From NCBI RefSeq assembly GCF_047302285.1, contig NZ_CP154845.1:2852001-2916000 (forward strand): a stretch of DNA of 64,000 nt, read 5' to 3'. Both the position numbers and the translations under genes were made by a program. The stretch comes from Robertmurraya sp047302285. Its GTDB lineage: Bacteria; Bacillota; Bacilli; Bacillales; Cytobacillaceae. Under the pieces are notes generated by a model. The model did not search any database. It saw nothing but the letters and a program-made list of their open reading frames with translations, and was not told the origin of the DNA. Positions 34,148 to 43,175 of the stretch are shown here, one piece after another (position 1 is the stretch's first letter; each line of letters opens with the position of its first letter).

Positions 34148-34591
34148 CTAGCTTCCCCGGTTCATATAGACTTGAATCGAGATATCATCCATTTGCTTAT
34201 TCTCGGTTGTCTTTAAGGATTTGAGAAATTGTACGAAATCCTTTTCACGAATTTTTTCAAATTTTTTCACTTCAATGTTTTTTTCCATTAGTTTTTCTTG
34301 AAATAAACTCATTCGATTTCGAGCATTTATAACCATTTTTTGATAGTGATTAATTGTTTTTTCAAGATTCCCAATAAATTGCTGATGATGTCGAATTTCT
34401 ACAATCGATAGACCACTCTTTAGACCTTTAGATTGAAAATCCTCAAGCTCTTCTTTTTTTCTTAATAGCTCATATAACTTTTCGGCAACTTCTTCAAATT
34501 TTTTAACGGCATCCTGGTAAGAAGATAAAGCCTCATCCTTCTCCCTTTCCTTCAAAGCTAGTACTCTTGCAAATTTATACTGATAAGTCAT
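34148..34591 (-). CDS. fliJ: Flagellar export chaperone FliJ
   Basis: FliJ is the coiled-coil stalk protein that connects the FliI ATPase ring to FlhA. The 147-aa sequence is highly charged and almost entirely helical, with heptad-like patterning (FARVLALKEREKDEALSSYQ at the start). Sequence conservation is low, as usual for FliJ. The assignment rests on length, composition and position after fliI, with a 4-base overlap. Confidence 0.9.
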   Translation of the reverse strand: MTYQYKFARVLALKEREKDEALSSYQDAVKKFEEVAEKLYELLRKKEELEDFQSKGLKSGLSIVEIRHHQQFIGNLEKTINHYQKMVINARNRMSLFQEKLMEKNIEVKKFEKIREKDFVQFLKSLKTTENKQMDDISIQVYMNRGS

Positions 34592-35922
34592 CGGATCATC
34601 TCACCTTTTCCCATTAACTCATAGAGCGCCTTTAAGCTATCTTGAAATGATGCCTTCTCATCCGTTTCCTGTTTTAAGAAGCGGATAATTTCTGGATATA
34701 AACGAATGGCTTCATCAATTGGTCTCGAGGAACCCTTTTTATAGGCTCCGATATTGATTAGATCCTCTGAATTCATATAAGTGCTCACAAGCTCTCTTAG
34801 CTTTTCTGCCGATTTACGATGTTCTTCAGGAACGACATTGTTCATAACTCGACTTACGCTTTTTAAAACATTGATGGCTGGATATTGGCCTTTATTAGCC
34901 AGGTCCCGATCTAAGACGAAATGTCCGTCCAGTATTCCACGCACCGTATCTGCGATAGGTTCGTTCATATCATCACCATCTACTAAAACGGTATAAAATG
35001 CCGTGATGGAGCCTTTCATATTTGTTCCCGTTCTTTCCAATAACTTTGGAAGTATCGCAAAAACGGAAGGAGTATATCCTTTCGTTGTAGGCGGTTCACC
35101 TATCGCAAGCCCTACTTCACGCTGTGCCATCGCTACCCTCGTTACCGAGTCCATCATCAACATGACATTCAAACCTCGGTCGCGAAAGTATTCAGCAATT
35201 GCCGTTGCCGTAAGTGCTCCTTTAATCCTCATAAGAGCTGGTTGATCTGAGGTCGCCACTACAACTATCGAACGCGCCAAACCTTCAGCTCCTAAATCTC
35301 GTTCAATAAATTCCCTTACCTCACGACCACGTTCTCCGATTAAAGCAATTACGTTTAAGTCTGCTTTCGTATTTCTAGCAACCATTCCAAGTAAGGTACT
35401 CTTTCCAACACCACTTCCGGCAAAAATACCGACCCTTTGTCCTGTACCGACTGTTAATAACGAATCGATCATTCGAACACCCACTTCTATCGATTCAGAG
35501 ATAGGTGGTCGTTTTAATGGATTAGGCGGCTCTTGCTCTGTCAATACCGGTGTGAGCCCCTTTGGCAATTCTTCACCATCTAAAGGTTGTCCCATCGAAT
35601 CAAGAACATTGCCGATTAAATCTGGTCCGATTTTAATTTCGAGTGGCTTATGACTAGCCTCCACGAAACTACCAGGAGAAATGTCATTGACTGTTGTATA
35701 GGGCATTAAGATAATATTTTCATCTTTAAAACCGACTACTTCAGCTTTGATTTTTCTTTTCTGTTTATGGCCGACATGGATATAGCAAACATCACCAATC
35801 GAACTTTCTGGACCTTGAGATTCAATCATAAGTCCCACAACTCGTTTGACTCTACCGTAGTGTTTGTATGTGTCTATTTGGTTTATTTGCTCTAATACGT
35901 CAGCTAATTTCACTTTATTCAC
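34588..35922 (-). CDS. fliI: Flagellum-specific ATPase FliI
   Basis: FliI is the hexameric ATPase of the export apparatus, related to the F1 beta subunit. The 444-aa protein has Walker A FAGSGVGKSTLLGM, Walker B-type VMLMMDSVTRVAMAQREVG and the catalytic GERGREVREF. The arginine-containing ELVSTYMNSEDLINIGAYKK region lies near the C-terminus. It overlaps fliH by 8 bases and fliJ by 4, forming a coupled fliH-fliI-fliJ block. Confidence 0.97.
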   Translation of the reverse strand: MNKVKLADVLEQINQIDTYKHYGRVKRVVGLMIESQGPESSIGDVCYIHVGHKQKRKIKAEVVGFKDENIILMPYTTVNDISPGSFVEASHKPLEIKIGPDLIGNVLDSMGQPLDGEELPKGLTPVLTEQEPPNPLKRPPISESIEVGVRMIDSLLTVGTGQRVGIFAGSGVGKSTLLGMVARNTKADLNVIALIGERGREVREFIERDLGAEGLARSIVVVATSDQPALMRIKGALTATAIAEYFRDRGLNVMLMMDSVTRVAMAQREVGLAIGEPPTTKGYTPSVFAILPKLLERTGTNMKGSITAFYTVLVDGDDMNEPIADTVRGILDGHFVLDRDLANKGQYPAINVLKSVSRVMNNVVPEEHRKSAEKLRELVSTYMNSEDLINIGAYKKGSSRPIDEAIRLYPEIIRFLKQETDEKASFQDSLKALYELMGKGEMIR

Positions 35923-36688
35923 TCTCCAACAATTCGAATAGCTTTGCTTTAATCTCCAAAAGCTGTTGGTCTACGCTTGCGTCAATTCTTCCATTGGCTG
36001 ACTCGATGATGCAACTATACTGTGATAACTCTCCATCTGGATAAATATAAACTTCCGTCTCTTTCGGGAAAATTTTGATCAAATCTTCTTTTTGAGACAG
36101 TAAAAATTCATAATGCAGCGGATTTACATGTAATTGCACTTCACGATACTCTCTCGCTTCCTTAAGTGCTCGCTTCACAATACTTATAAAGTGCTCCAAT
36201 TCCCCATTAAGATGTTCGCCAAGGATTCGCTCAGCCACTTTCAAACCTATTTCTAAAATCATTGTTTCAGATTGTTCAATTGTTCGATGGTAATCTGCCT
36301 TCGAGCTTGTGACGGTCTGTTTTGCCTGATCAATCAATTCGAGCATTTCTCGATACCCTTCATCTTTACCTAGGAGAAAACCCGCTTCATAACCGCTTTT
36401 CTTCGCCTGTTGAGTTAGTAGTACAAGCTCTTCTTCCCACCGAATTCTTTCTTGTTGTAATTGCTCCTGCAGTTGCTTTTGATGAGCATTTGCCTCAGCA
36501 ATAATTTGGTTTGCTTGTTTCTTTGCCTCGTCTAACATGGCTTGTTGTTGCATGGAGATTATATTGTTGGACGGCTCTAGATTACTCTCTTCAGATTTTG
36601 TCTTAAACTTTCGAATCGAGATCACTTTATTTTCCTGCTGTTCACTAGTTGAGCAGCTAGATTTAATAAGCCTAGACAATAATATCAT
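35915..36688 (-). CDS. fliH: Flagellar export stalk protein FliH
   Basis: FliH dimers regulate and tether FliI. The 257-aa protein begins MILLSRLIKS, close to the B. subtilis start. A long coiled coil spans about 45-105. The C-terminal V-ATPase E-like domain (SETMILEIGLKVAERILGEH, and VNPLHYEFLLSQKEDLIKIF) ends with IESANGRIDASVDQQLLEI. GGAGG lies only 2 bases before the ATG at 36688; a TTG three codons downstream would have better spacing, so the exact start is uncertain. It overlaps the end of fliG by 17 bases. Confidence 0.9.
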   Translation of the reverse strand: MILLSRLIKSSCSTSEQQENKVISIRKFKTKSEESNLEPSNNIISMQQQAMLDEAKKQANQIIAEANAHQKQLQEQLQQERIRWEEELVLLTQQAKKSGYEAGFLLGKDEGYREMLELIDQAKQTVTSSKADYHRTIEQSETMILEIGLKVAERILGEHLNGELEHFISIVKRALKEAREYREVQLHVNPLHYEFLLSQKEDLIKIFPKETEVYIYPDGELSQYSCIIESANGRIDASVDQQLLEIKAKLFELLESE

Positions 36689-37688
36689 CCCCTCCGCCAC
36701 GAGCGACTACGATCTCACCAGATTCTTCTAATCGGCGAATAATCGCAACAATTCTAGATTGGGCCTCTTCAACATCACGTAAGCGAACAGGACCCATATA
36801 TTCCATTTCATCTTTAAATGTCTCAACCATACGCGTTGACATATTTTTATATACAATGTTTTTCACTTCGTCACTTGATACTTTAAGTGACAGCATGAGG
36901 TCTTCATTTTCACAGTCACGGATAACCCGTTGAATGGCTCGACTATCAAGAGTAACAATGTCCTCGAAGACAAACATCCGTTTCTTGATTTCCTCAGCAA
37001 GCTCTGGATCTTGAATTTCTAAAGCATCTAAAATCGTTCTTTCCGTAGCTCTATCTACCCCATTAAGCACTTCTACCACTGCCTCTACACCGCCAGTTTG
37101 CGTATAGTCTTGCGTAACAGTTGAAGATAGCTTTCGTTCCAAAATCTGCTCAACTTCATTAATGATTTCTGGAGATGTACTGTCCATTACCGCAATCCTT
37201 CTAGCCACATCCGCTTGCATTTCCTGTGGTAGTTCTGAAAGAATTTGCCCCGCTTGAGTAGAGTCCAAATAGGACAAAATTAAGGCGATTGTTTGCGGAT
37301 GTTCATTTTGAATAAAATTCAAAATTTGTGCTGGGTCTGCTTTTCTTGCAAAATCAAATGGACGAACTTGTAAAGAGGAAGTCAGCCTATTAATGATAAC
37401 TGCTGCTTGTTCCGTTCCAAGAGCTTTCTCAAGAACGGTTTTCGCATAGCCAATACCACCTTGAGAAATATAATCTTGAGCCAATGCAATATTATGGAAC
37501 TCCTCCATAATTTCCTCTTTCGAATGCGAGTCAACTTTTTTAACACCGGAAATTTCTAAAGTTAATTTTTCAATTTCTTCTTCACTTAAGTGTTTATAAA
37601 CAGACGCAGATACATCAGGTCCAAGTGATATGAGGAGAATGGCTGCCTTTTGCTTACCTGTTAATTCTCTTTGTTCTCTTTTTGCCAA
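36672..37688 (-). CDS. fliG: Flagellar motor switch protein FliG
   Basis: FliG is the torque-transmitting ring of the switch, bound to FliF and contacting the stator. The 338-aa protein has its N-terminal FliF-binding domain (ELTGKQKAAILLISLGPDVS), the middle domain with the EHPQT motif (NEHPQTIALILSYL), and the C-terminal torque domain (MFVFEDIVTLDSRAIQRVIR) with its charged helix. All family landmarks are present and no residue appears lost. Confidence 0.97.
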   Translation of the reverse strand: MAKREQRELTGKQKAAILLISLGPDVSASVYKHLSEEEIEKLTLEISGVKKVDSHSKEEIMEEFHNIALAQDYISQGGIGYAKTVLEKALGTEQAAVIINRLTSSLQVRPFDFARKADPAQILNFIQNEHPQTIALILSYLDSTQAGQILSELPQEMQADVARRIAVMDSTSPEIINEVEQILERKLSSTVTQDYTQTGGVEAVVEVLNGVDRATERTILDALEIQDPELAEEIKKRMFVFEDIVTLDSRAIQRVIRDCENEDLMLSLKVSSDEVKNIVYKNMSTRMVETFKDEMEYMGPVRLRDVEEAQSRIVAIIRRLEESGEIVVARGGGDDIIV

Positions 37689-37700
37689 CTGTCAAACCTC

Positions 37701-39299
37701 CTAGTCTTCCGAGATCCACGTCCTTAATAATTTCGCAAAGTCTTCAGGACTTTCTTTTGCCATTTTCTCAAGCTGCTTTCTTCTTAAGCTTCCTTCAGTT
37801 TCTTGTTCTTCATTTACATCAGGTATATTAACTTGTGGCCCATTATCGTAGATTTCTTCCATTTCTGCTTCTTTCTCACGTTTTTTACGAGCACGTAAAA
37901 ATAAGAAAATAAGAAGGATAATAATCAGAATTAATGCTCCACCTAAGGCATATACCCACCAAGGTAATACCGTTTGAGGTTCAGTTGTAAATTGTGTCTT
38001 GCCATTAAATGGTTGAACGGATACGACTACTTTATCTTGTATGTCTTCATCCGTTAATTCTCCATCGACAGTATCCTTATTGATGGTTGTTCGTACGATT
38101 GTACTTAACATTCTCGTGATATCGTCTACTCTCTCCTGTGGCAGAGAAGTTTCATCATCAGCAACTGGAGGTTCAACCATCACTTGAATTCCTATGTCTC
38201 TTATTTTATATGGACTTTCGACTATTTCTTTGCGGATTTTATTTACTTCACTATTAATCGTCTCTTCAATTCTTTCATAATCACCATTTCCACCTGCTCC
38301 AGCTTGGTACGTACCACCTAAAGCATCAGCTGGGTCTTCAGCTGCCGGAACACCACCTGCTCCAGCACCTTCACCAGTGAAAGTCTCGGTAATTCTCTGG
38401 GCACTAATCGCAATTCCTTCCATATTCTCTTCATCAACTGGAGTAACAATATTTTCTTCACGATTTTCTTGTGTAAAATCGATATCTGCTGTTACCGAAA
38501 CAACGACTTTATCTTGACCCATTAAAGTACCAAGCATGCTTTGAACTTGGCGTTGTACATCACGTTCGATTTCTTTTTTAATCTCATTTTGAGCAGTGAA
38601 AATATCTCCCGAAGAATTTCCATCTTTTTTTAGATCAAAATACTCAAAGTTTTGGTTAGAGATGACGATATTATCTGTAGAGAGGTTCGGCACACTTTTT
38701 GAAACAAGATGGTATAAAGCATTGATCTGCTTTTCTTCAAATTGATAACCAGGCACGGTATTCAATATAATTGCTGCAGTAGCCTCTTCTTTTGCATCAT
38801 TAACAAAGATTCCTTGAGTAGGAAGCGTGATCATCACTCGTGCATCCTTAATTCCTTCAACACCTTTTATTAAATTTGCAAGTTCTGTCTGCATAGCATC
38901 AAGCTTCATGACATTAAACTCATTATCAGTCATACCAATTCCAGCATTTTGACTGAAAAACGAATAATCAATGCCTCCTGACTTTGGCAACCCTTCAGCA
39001 GCTAGTTCCACGATCAGAGTGTCTGCTTGTTCTTCGGGAACACTAATGGTCGTGCCCCCATCCGAAATTTCATACTTTATTCCTTTCCCGTCTAGGTTTT
39101 CTTTAATTGTACCTATTTCGGTTAAAGATAAATCTTTATATAAAGGGACCATATTGGTTCTCGTTGCAAACACTATGACCAAGGAAAGAACGATGATTAA
39201 TAACAGAATAGATCCGATCATGATCATCTTGTGTTGTTTAGAACGCCCATTCCAGTATTCTTTTAAATTGTTTATATATCTCTGAAACGATACTGTCAT
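37701..39299 (-). CDS. fliF: Flagellar MS-ring protein FliF
   Basis: FliF builds the MS ring, the base on which the rod and C-ring assemble. The 532-aa protein has two membrane helices, at about residues 25-45 (MIMIGSILLLIIVLSLVIVF) and about 445-467 (VYALGGALILIIILLIFLFL). Between them is the periplasm-facing ring-building region (SFFSQNAGIGMTDNEFNVMK). A Gly/Ala-rich loop occurs near residues 315-340. The C-terminus ends with the FliG-binding segment (SPEDFAKLLRTWISED). It is 12 bases upstream of fliG. Confidence 0.96.
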   Translation of the reverse strand: MTVSFQRYINNLKEYWNGRSKQHKMIMIGSILLLIIVLSLVIVFATRTNMVPLYKDLSLTEIGTIKENLDGKGIKYEISDGGTTISVPEEQADTLIVELAAEGLPKSGGIDYSFFSQNAGIGMTDNEFNVMKLDAMQTELANLIKGVEGIKDARVMITLPTQGIFVNDAKEEATAAIILNTVPGYQFEEKQINALYHLVSKSVPNLSTDNIVISNQNFEYFDLKKDGNSSGDIFTAQNEIKKEIERDVQRQVQSMLGTLMGQDKVVVSVTADIDFTQENREENIVTPVDEENMEGIAISAQRITETFTGEGAGAGGVPAAEDPADALGGTYQAGAGGNGDYERIEETINSEVNKIRKEIVESPYKIRDIGIQVMVEPPVADDETSLPQERVDDITRMLSTIVRTTINKDTVDGELTDEDIQDKVVVSVQPFNGKTQFTTEPQTVLPWWVYALGGALILIIILLIFLFLRARKKREKEAEMEEIYDNGPQVNIPDVNEEQETEGSLRRKQLEKMAKESPEDFAKLLRTWISED

Positions 39300-39356
39300 T
39301 CCCCATCCCCCGGTTGTTCTGTCTAATTGGAATAAATCACATATTCTCCACGTCTA

Positions 39357-39668
39357 CTAAACTTGCATTCTCATAACTTCTTGATATGCTTCAACGACCT
39401 TATTTCGAATTTCCATTGTTGCTTGCAGAGTGACGCTTGCTTTTTGACTTGCGATCATGACTTGATGTAAGTCAACATTCTCTCCTTTTGCTAACTTTTC
39501 GGTCATAACGTCAGATTGAACTTGCGCTTCATTTACTTTTTCAATTGATTGTTTAAGTACGGACGCAAAACTCTTTTGTGCTTCGTATGGTGTAAGCGAA
39601 GAGGTCTTAACCTCATTATTATTTATTGGCAATACTTTCGATACATTCGGAAACGATATATTATTCAT
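39357..39668 (-). CDS. fliE: Flagellar hook-basal body adaptor FliE
   Basis: FliE connects the MS ring to the proximal rod. The 103-aa protein has the conserved C-terminal helix pair (GENVDLHQVMIASQKASVTL, then QATMEIRNKVVEAYQEVMRM). The N-terminal portion is more variable, with SFASVLKQSIEKVNEAQVQS. It lies between flgC and fliF, with gaps of 15 and 57 bases. Confidence 0.95.
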   Translation of the reverse strand: MNNISFPNVSKVLPINNNEVKTSSLTPYEAQKSFASVLKQSIEKVNEAQVQSDVMTEKLAKGENVDLHQVMIASQKASVTLQATMEIRNKVVEAYQEVMRMQV

Positions 39669-39683
39669 TTAGGATGGCTCCTT

Positions 39684-40133
39684 TTATTTTCCAATTTCTA
39701 AGGCTTTCATTAACATTCCTTTAGATGCATTCAAGACTGTAACGTTTGCTTCATAAGAACGTGTTGCACTGATCAAGTCAACCATCTCTCTTAATGGATC
39801 AACGTTCGGCATCTGCACATAGCCAAATTCGTTGGCATCAGGATGTTCTGGATCATAAACTTCTTTAAAAGGAGTATCATCCTCGACAATTCTCGAAACT
39901 TGAACTCCACTTCCAGCTTCATTCTTATTCATGGCTACATTCAAAAACGAAGAAAAACCGCCCTCCTTCGGTTGAAGCTCAACCGACTTACGACGATAAG
40001 GAACCCACTCTCCATTTACTTGAGTTGCTCTTGTGGAGTCCACATTAGCCATATTAGATGAGATGACATCCATTCTTAATCTTTGTGATGTCAATGCTGA
40101 AGCAGAAGTATTCATGCTATGGAAAATAGACAT
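39684..40133 (-). CDS. flgC: Flagellar basal-body rod protein FlgC
   Basis: FlgC is a proximal rod subunit exported by the type III apparatus. The 149-aa protein has the rod N-terminal motif (LTSQRLRMDVISSNMANVDS) and the C-terminal helix (MVDLISATRSYEANVTVLNA, then SKGMLMKALEIGK). The central part carries GYVQMPNVDPLREM, typical of FlgC. It follows flgB by only 2 bases, and the pair heads the operon. Confidence 0.96.
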   Translation of the reverse strand: MSIFHSMNTSASALTSQRLRMDVISSNMANVDSTRATQVNGEWVPYRRKSVELQPKEGGFSSFLNVAMNKNEAGSGVQVSRIVEDDTPFKEVYDPEHPDANEFGYVQMPNVDPLREMVDLISATRSYEANVTVLNASKGMLMKALEIGK

Positions 40134-40135
40134 TC

Positions 40136-40531
40136 TTATTTACCTCCTTTTATGACCGATTGCAACGTCTGGAACTTCCCGCTAATTCTTTCCGTCAATG
40201 CGTTGTAATAGATTTGGTTTGTAGCCAAATCTGCCATTTCTTTGTCGATATCAACATTATTTCCATTATTGTTATATGCTGTATCTTTATTCGTTGTAAT
40301 AGTGATTCCCGTTGATGAGCTACCTTGAAAATCAAAATGTCTCATATCCGTTCGCTTTGCTGTCATTGAAGCATGTTGTGCATTTTCTAAAGCGGATTTA
40401 AAGCTAACTTCTTTAGCCTTATAATTAGGAGTGTCAGCATTTGAGATATTTTGAGCAATTACCTTCTGTTTAGTGGAAGAATAGTTCAATGCATTCTCTA
40501 ATGTTGAAATAGTATTCGAAAACAGCTTCAA
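40136..40531 (-). CDS. flgB: Flagellar basal-body rod protein FlgB
   Basis: FlgB is a proximal rod protein and the first gene of the fla/che operon. The 131-aa protein starts at a TTG preceded by GGGGGTGAAGAAAA. It has the rod motif KQKVIAQNISNADTPNYKAK and the C-terminal segment DKEMADLATNQIYYNALTER. It lacks a long hook-like middle domain, as expected. Upstream are the codY terminator and a promoter-like sequence. Confidence 0.95.
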   Translation of the reverse strand: MKLFSNTISTLENALNYSSTKQKVIAQNISNADTPNYKAKEVSFKSALENAQHASMTAKRTDMRHFDFQGSSSTGITITTNKDTAYNNNGNNVDIDKEMADLATNQIYYNALTERISGKFQTLQSVIKGGK

Positions 40532-40621
40532 TTTTCTTCACCCCCGTCATTATAATTTAACCGTGTTAAGGAATTTTGTAGAAGAATGTAATATTTAGAT
40601 GAAAAATGTAACACATACTTA

Positions 40622-40650
40622 ATTGTAATGAATAAGAAATAATATGTCTA
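40622..40650 (-). promoter_or_regulatory. Sigma-A-type promoter of the fla/che operon
   Basis: TAGACA and TACAAT, each matching 5 of 6 consensus bases, are spaced by 17 bases on the minus strand about 90 bases before flgB. No convincing SigD promoter (TAAA, then CCGATAT) was found; only a weak AACGATTAT occurs around 40655-40665. Confidence 0.6.
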
Positions 40651-40838
40651 TGATATAATCGTTAAAAAAAATGGGAGTTATGACCTGTTTTCGCTAATTT
40701 TTCTCAACTTCATATTAAATGGAAGAGATAACAGCCCTACTTTAGAATCATTATTAATATTGATTATGACATGATTTACGCATATGCTTACATAAATTAT
40801 AAGTCCATTTTTTTACAAAATTCGACTTTTTTCAAACG

Positions 40839-40866
40839 TAAAAAACCCTCCTACTTGAGGAGGGTT
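40839..40866 (-). terminator. Rho-independent terminator of codY
   Basis: AACCCTCCT and AGGAGGGTT form a perfect 9-bp stem around CAAGT on the minus strand, with TTTTTT running out of the stem. It begins 8 bases after the codY stop codon and separates the xerC-hslVU-codY unit from the flagellar operon. Confidence 0.9.
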
Positions 40867-40874
40867 ATATGTGA

Positions 40875-41654
40875 TTAATTTGTTCTAAGTTTGTCTAACT
40901 CAACAAGGAACTTATCATTTAATACTTTAATATATGTTCCCTTCATACCTAATGAACGTGATTCAATAACGCCAGCACTTTCAAGCTTACGAAGTGCATT
41001 GACGATTACAGAACGAGTAATTCCTACACGGTCAGCAATTTTTGAAGCCACTAGCAAACCTTCATGACCATTTAACTCTTCAAAGATATGCTCAATTGCT
41101 TCTAGTTCACTATATGAAAGTGAGCTAATCGCCATTTGAACAACCGCTTTACTGCGAGCTTCTTCTTCAATTTCTTCTGCTTTTTCACGAAGAATTTCCA
41201 TTCCTACTACAGTAGCACCGTATTCGCCAAGGATTAAATCGTCATCGTGAAATTGTTCCTGTAGACGAGCCAAGATTAATGTACCTGGTCTCTCTCCACC
41301 ACCAATTATCGGAACAATTGTTGTTAAACCATTTTGAAATAATTCCTTATTTTCCACTGGAAAAGCAGTGTACTCACTATCAATATCAAGGTTTGATGAA
41401 GTTTCCTTAATGTTGAAAAGATTGTTTGTATACTCTTCAGGAAATTGACGATCTTCAAGCATTTTAATCATACGGTCATTTTCAATCTTTTGGTTTACTG
41501 CAAAACCTAACAGCTTACCGCGTCTACTTACGATGAAGATATTCGCTTCAATTACTTCACTCAATGTTTCAGACATTTCTTTAAAGTTTACTGGCTTACC
41601 TGCTGCTTTTTGTAATAACGCATTAATTTTTCTTGTTTTTGTTAATAAATCCAT
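40875..41654 (-). CDS. codY: GTP- and branched-chain amino acid-sensing repressor CodY
   Basis: CodY represses stationary-phase, amino acid and motility genes while GTP and isoleucine, leucine or valine are plentiful. The 259-aa protein has the GAF-type ligand domain (FIVSRRGKLLGFAVNQKI, and the PIIGGGERPGTLILARL region) and a C-terminal winged helix (ASKIADRVGITRSVIVNALR, then KLESAGVIESRSLGMKG). The ATG follows AGGAGGAAGAACA. It lies directly upstream of the fla/che operon, one of its known targets in B. subtilis. Confidence 0.98.
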   Translation of the reverse strand: MDLLTKTRKINALLQKAAGKPVNFKEMSETLSEVIEANIFIVSRRGKLLGFAVNQKIENDRMIKMLEDRQFPEEYTNNLFNIKETSSNLDIDSEYTAFPVENKELFQNGLTTIVPIIGGGERPGTLILARLQEQFHDDDLILGEYGATVVGMEILREKAEEIEEEARSKAVVQMAISSLSYSELEAIEHIFEELNGHEGLLVASKIADRVGITRSVIVNALRKLESAGVIESRSLGMKGTYIKVLNDKFLVELDKLRTN

Positions 41655-41743
41655 TGTTCTTCCTCCTATTTCCTTACAACCGTTGTTGCTTCGAAAATTT
41701 TAATATTTATTACATGAGTCCTTTTTCATTACAACTGATACCC

Positions 41744-41757
41744 GAGAACTTGTTCTC
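41744..41757. other. Perfect palindrome between hslU and codY
   Basis: GAGAACTTGTTCTC is a 14-base perfect inverted repeat with no unpaired centre, 9 bases past the hslU stop. It could be a protein-binding site upstream of codY or a very short hairpin. I do not recognise it as a known operator. Confidence 0.4.
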
Positions 41758-41765
41758 ATACTTTC

Positions 41766-43175
41766 CTATAAAATAAATTGGCTAAGATCTTTATTTTTGG
41801 AGATTGCCCCTAATTTGTCTTCCACATATTGCGGTGTAATCGTCACTTTTTCCATCGTAATATCTGGAGCTTCAAAGGATAAATCCTCTAATAATTTTTC
41901 AAGGATGGTATGCAGACGTCTTGCCCCAATGTTATCAGTATTTTGATTTACTTCGAATGCTACTTCTGCAATCTTACGAATAGCATCGTCAGAAAATTCA
42001 ATTTGTATACCTTCGGTCGCTAACAATGCTTCATATTGTTTAATTAATGCATTGTCAGGCTCAATCAAAATTTTAAAGAAATCTTCAACTGTTAGTTTTG
42101 TCAACTCCACACGAATCGGAAAACGTCCTTGAAGTTCAGGGATTAAATCTGACGGTTTTGCGATATGGAATGCCCCGGCTGCCATGAATAAAACATGATC
42201 CGTTTTTACAGAGCCGTATTTTGTCACAACAGTCGAACCTTCCACAACAGGAAGAATATCTCTCTGAACACCTTCTCGAGATACATCAGCAGAGGACCCA
42301 CCTTGATTTTTACTTGCAATTTTATCAATTTCATCTATGAAAATGATCCCAGATTGCTCTGCTCTAAATACAGCTTCTTGTGTGACCTCATCCATATCAA
42401 TAAGCTTTTGAGCTTCTTCATTTGTTAAAACATTTCTTGCCTCTTTCACAGTAAGCTTACGCTTTTTCCTTTTCTTAGGCATAAGTCCGCTCAAAGCGTC
42501 TTGCATATTCATTCCCATTTGCTCCATACCGGAGCCCTGCAACATATCAAACATGGAGGGCTGTTGTTCTTCAACCTCAACTGTCACAACTTCGTTTTCC
42601 AAATCACCCATCGCAAGCTTTTCTCTAACAATTTTTCTTTTTTCCTGAATATTATATTCTTCAGATGGATTTGTTTCTTGCTCTTGTTGGTCCGCTCCGC
42701 CACCAAAAAGCATTTCGAGCGGATTCTTATAACTACTTGTCTTTTTCGTTGAAGGGACTAATAAATCGATAAGTCTTCTATTAGCATTTTCTTCAGCTCG
42801 TTCTTTAACACTTAACATTTTTTCTTCTTTCACAAGTCTCACTGAAGTTTCAACCAAATCTCGAACCATTGACTCAACATCTCGACCGACGTAACCAACC
42901 TCAGTAAACTTCGTCGCTTCAACTTTTACAAATGGCGCTGAGACAAGCTTTGCCATTCTTCTAGCGATTTCAGTCTTACCAACCCCAGTTGGTCCAATCA
43001 TTAAAATGTTTTTAGGACTAATTTCATCTCGAAGCTTCTCATCCAGTAAACTGCGACGATAGCGATTTCTTAATGCCACAGCAACAGCTTTTTTCGCGTC
43101 CTTTTGACCGATTATGTATTGATCCAAACGTTCTACAATTTGCCTTGGAGTTAAGTTTTTTTCTTTTGACATCAT
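41766..43175 (-). CDS. hslU: ATP-dependent protease ATPase subunit HslU (ClpY/CodX)
   Basis: HslU is the AAA+ unfoldase that feeds substrates to the HslV peptidase. The 469-aa protein has Walker A GPTGVGKTEIARR, the pore-loop region EATKFTEVGYVGRDVES, an inserted I domain (about residues 110-245) and Walker B IIFIDEIDK. Sensor residues lie in the C-terminal part (NIGARRLHTILEKLLEDLSF). Its ATG overlaps the hslV stop (ATGTAATG arrangement); a second ATG one codon later is equally plausible. Confidence 0.97.
   Translation of the reverse strand: MMSKEKNLTPRQIVERLDQYIIGQKDAKKAVAVALRNRYRRSLLDEKLRDEISPKNILMIGPTGVGKTEIARRMAKLVSAPFVKVEATKFTEVGYVGRDVESMVRDLVETSVRLVKEEKMLSVKERAEENANRRLIDLLVPSTKKTSSYKNPLEMLFGGGADQQEQETNPSEEYNIQEKRKIVREKLAMGDLENEVVTVEVEEQQPSMFDMLQGSGMEQMGMNMQDALSGLMPKKRKKRKLTVKEARNVLTNEEAQKLIDMDEVTQEAVFRAEQSGIIFIDEIDKIASKNQGGSSADVSREGVQRDILPVVEGSTVVTKYGSVKTDHVLFMAAGAFHIAKPSDLIPELQGRFPIRVELTKLTVEDFFKILIEPDNALIKQYEALLATEGIQIEFSDDAIRKIAEVAFEVNQNTDNIGARRLHTILEKLLEDLSFEAPDITMEKVTITPQYVEDKLGAISKNKDLSQFIL

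Larger units (their letters stand above)
40532..40874. other. Intergenic region codY to flgB
   Basis: These 343 bases are strongly A/T-rich and hold no gene. They contain the codY terminator next to codY, then about 190 bases in which I recognise nothing specific, then a sigma-A-like promoter and a 5' leader of about 80 bases before flgB. In B. subtilis this region carries SigA and SigD promoters and binding sites for CodY, SwrA/DegU and others; I could not identify such operators here. Confidence 0.7.

Noticed and set aside
40650..40690. SigD promoter upstream of flgB
   Set aside because: Only a partial AACGATTAT with a poor ATAA upstream is found; it does not match TAAA-N15-GCCGATAT well enough to call.
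41744..41757. LexA/DinR box
   Set aside because: The Bacillus SOS box needs CGAAC-N4-GTTCG; here the arms are separated by only two bases and the outer bases differ.
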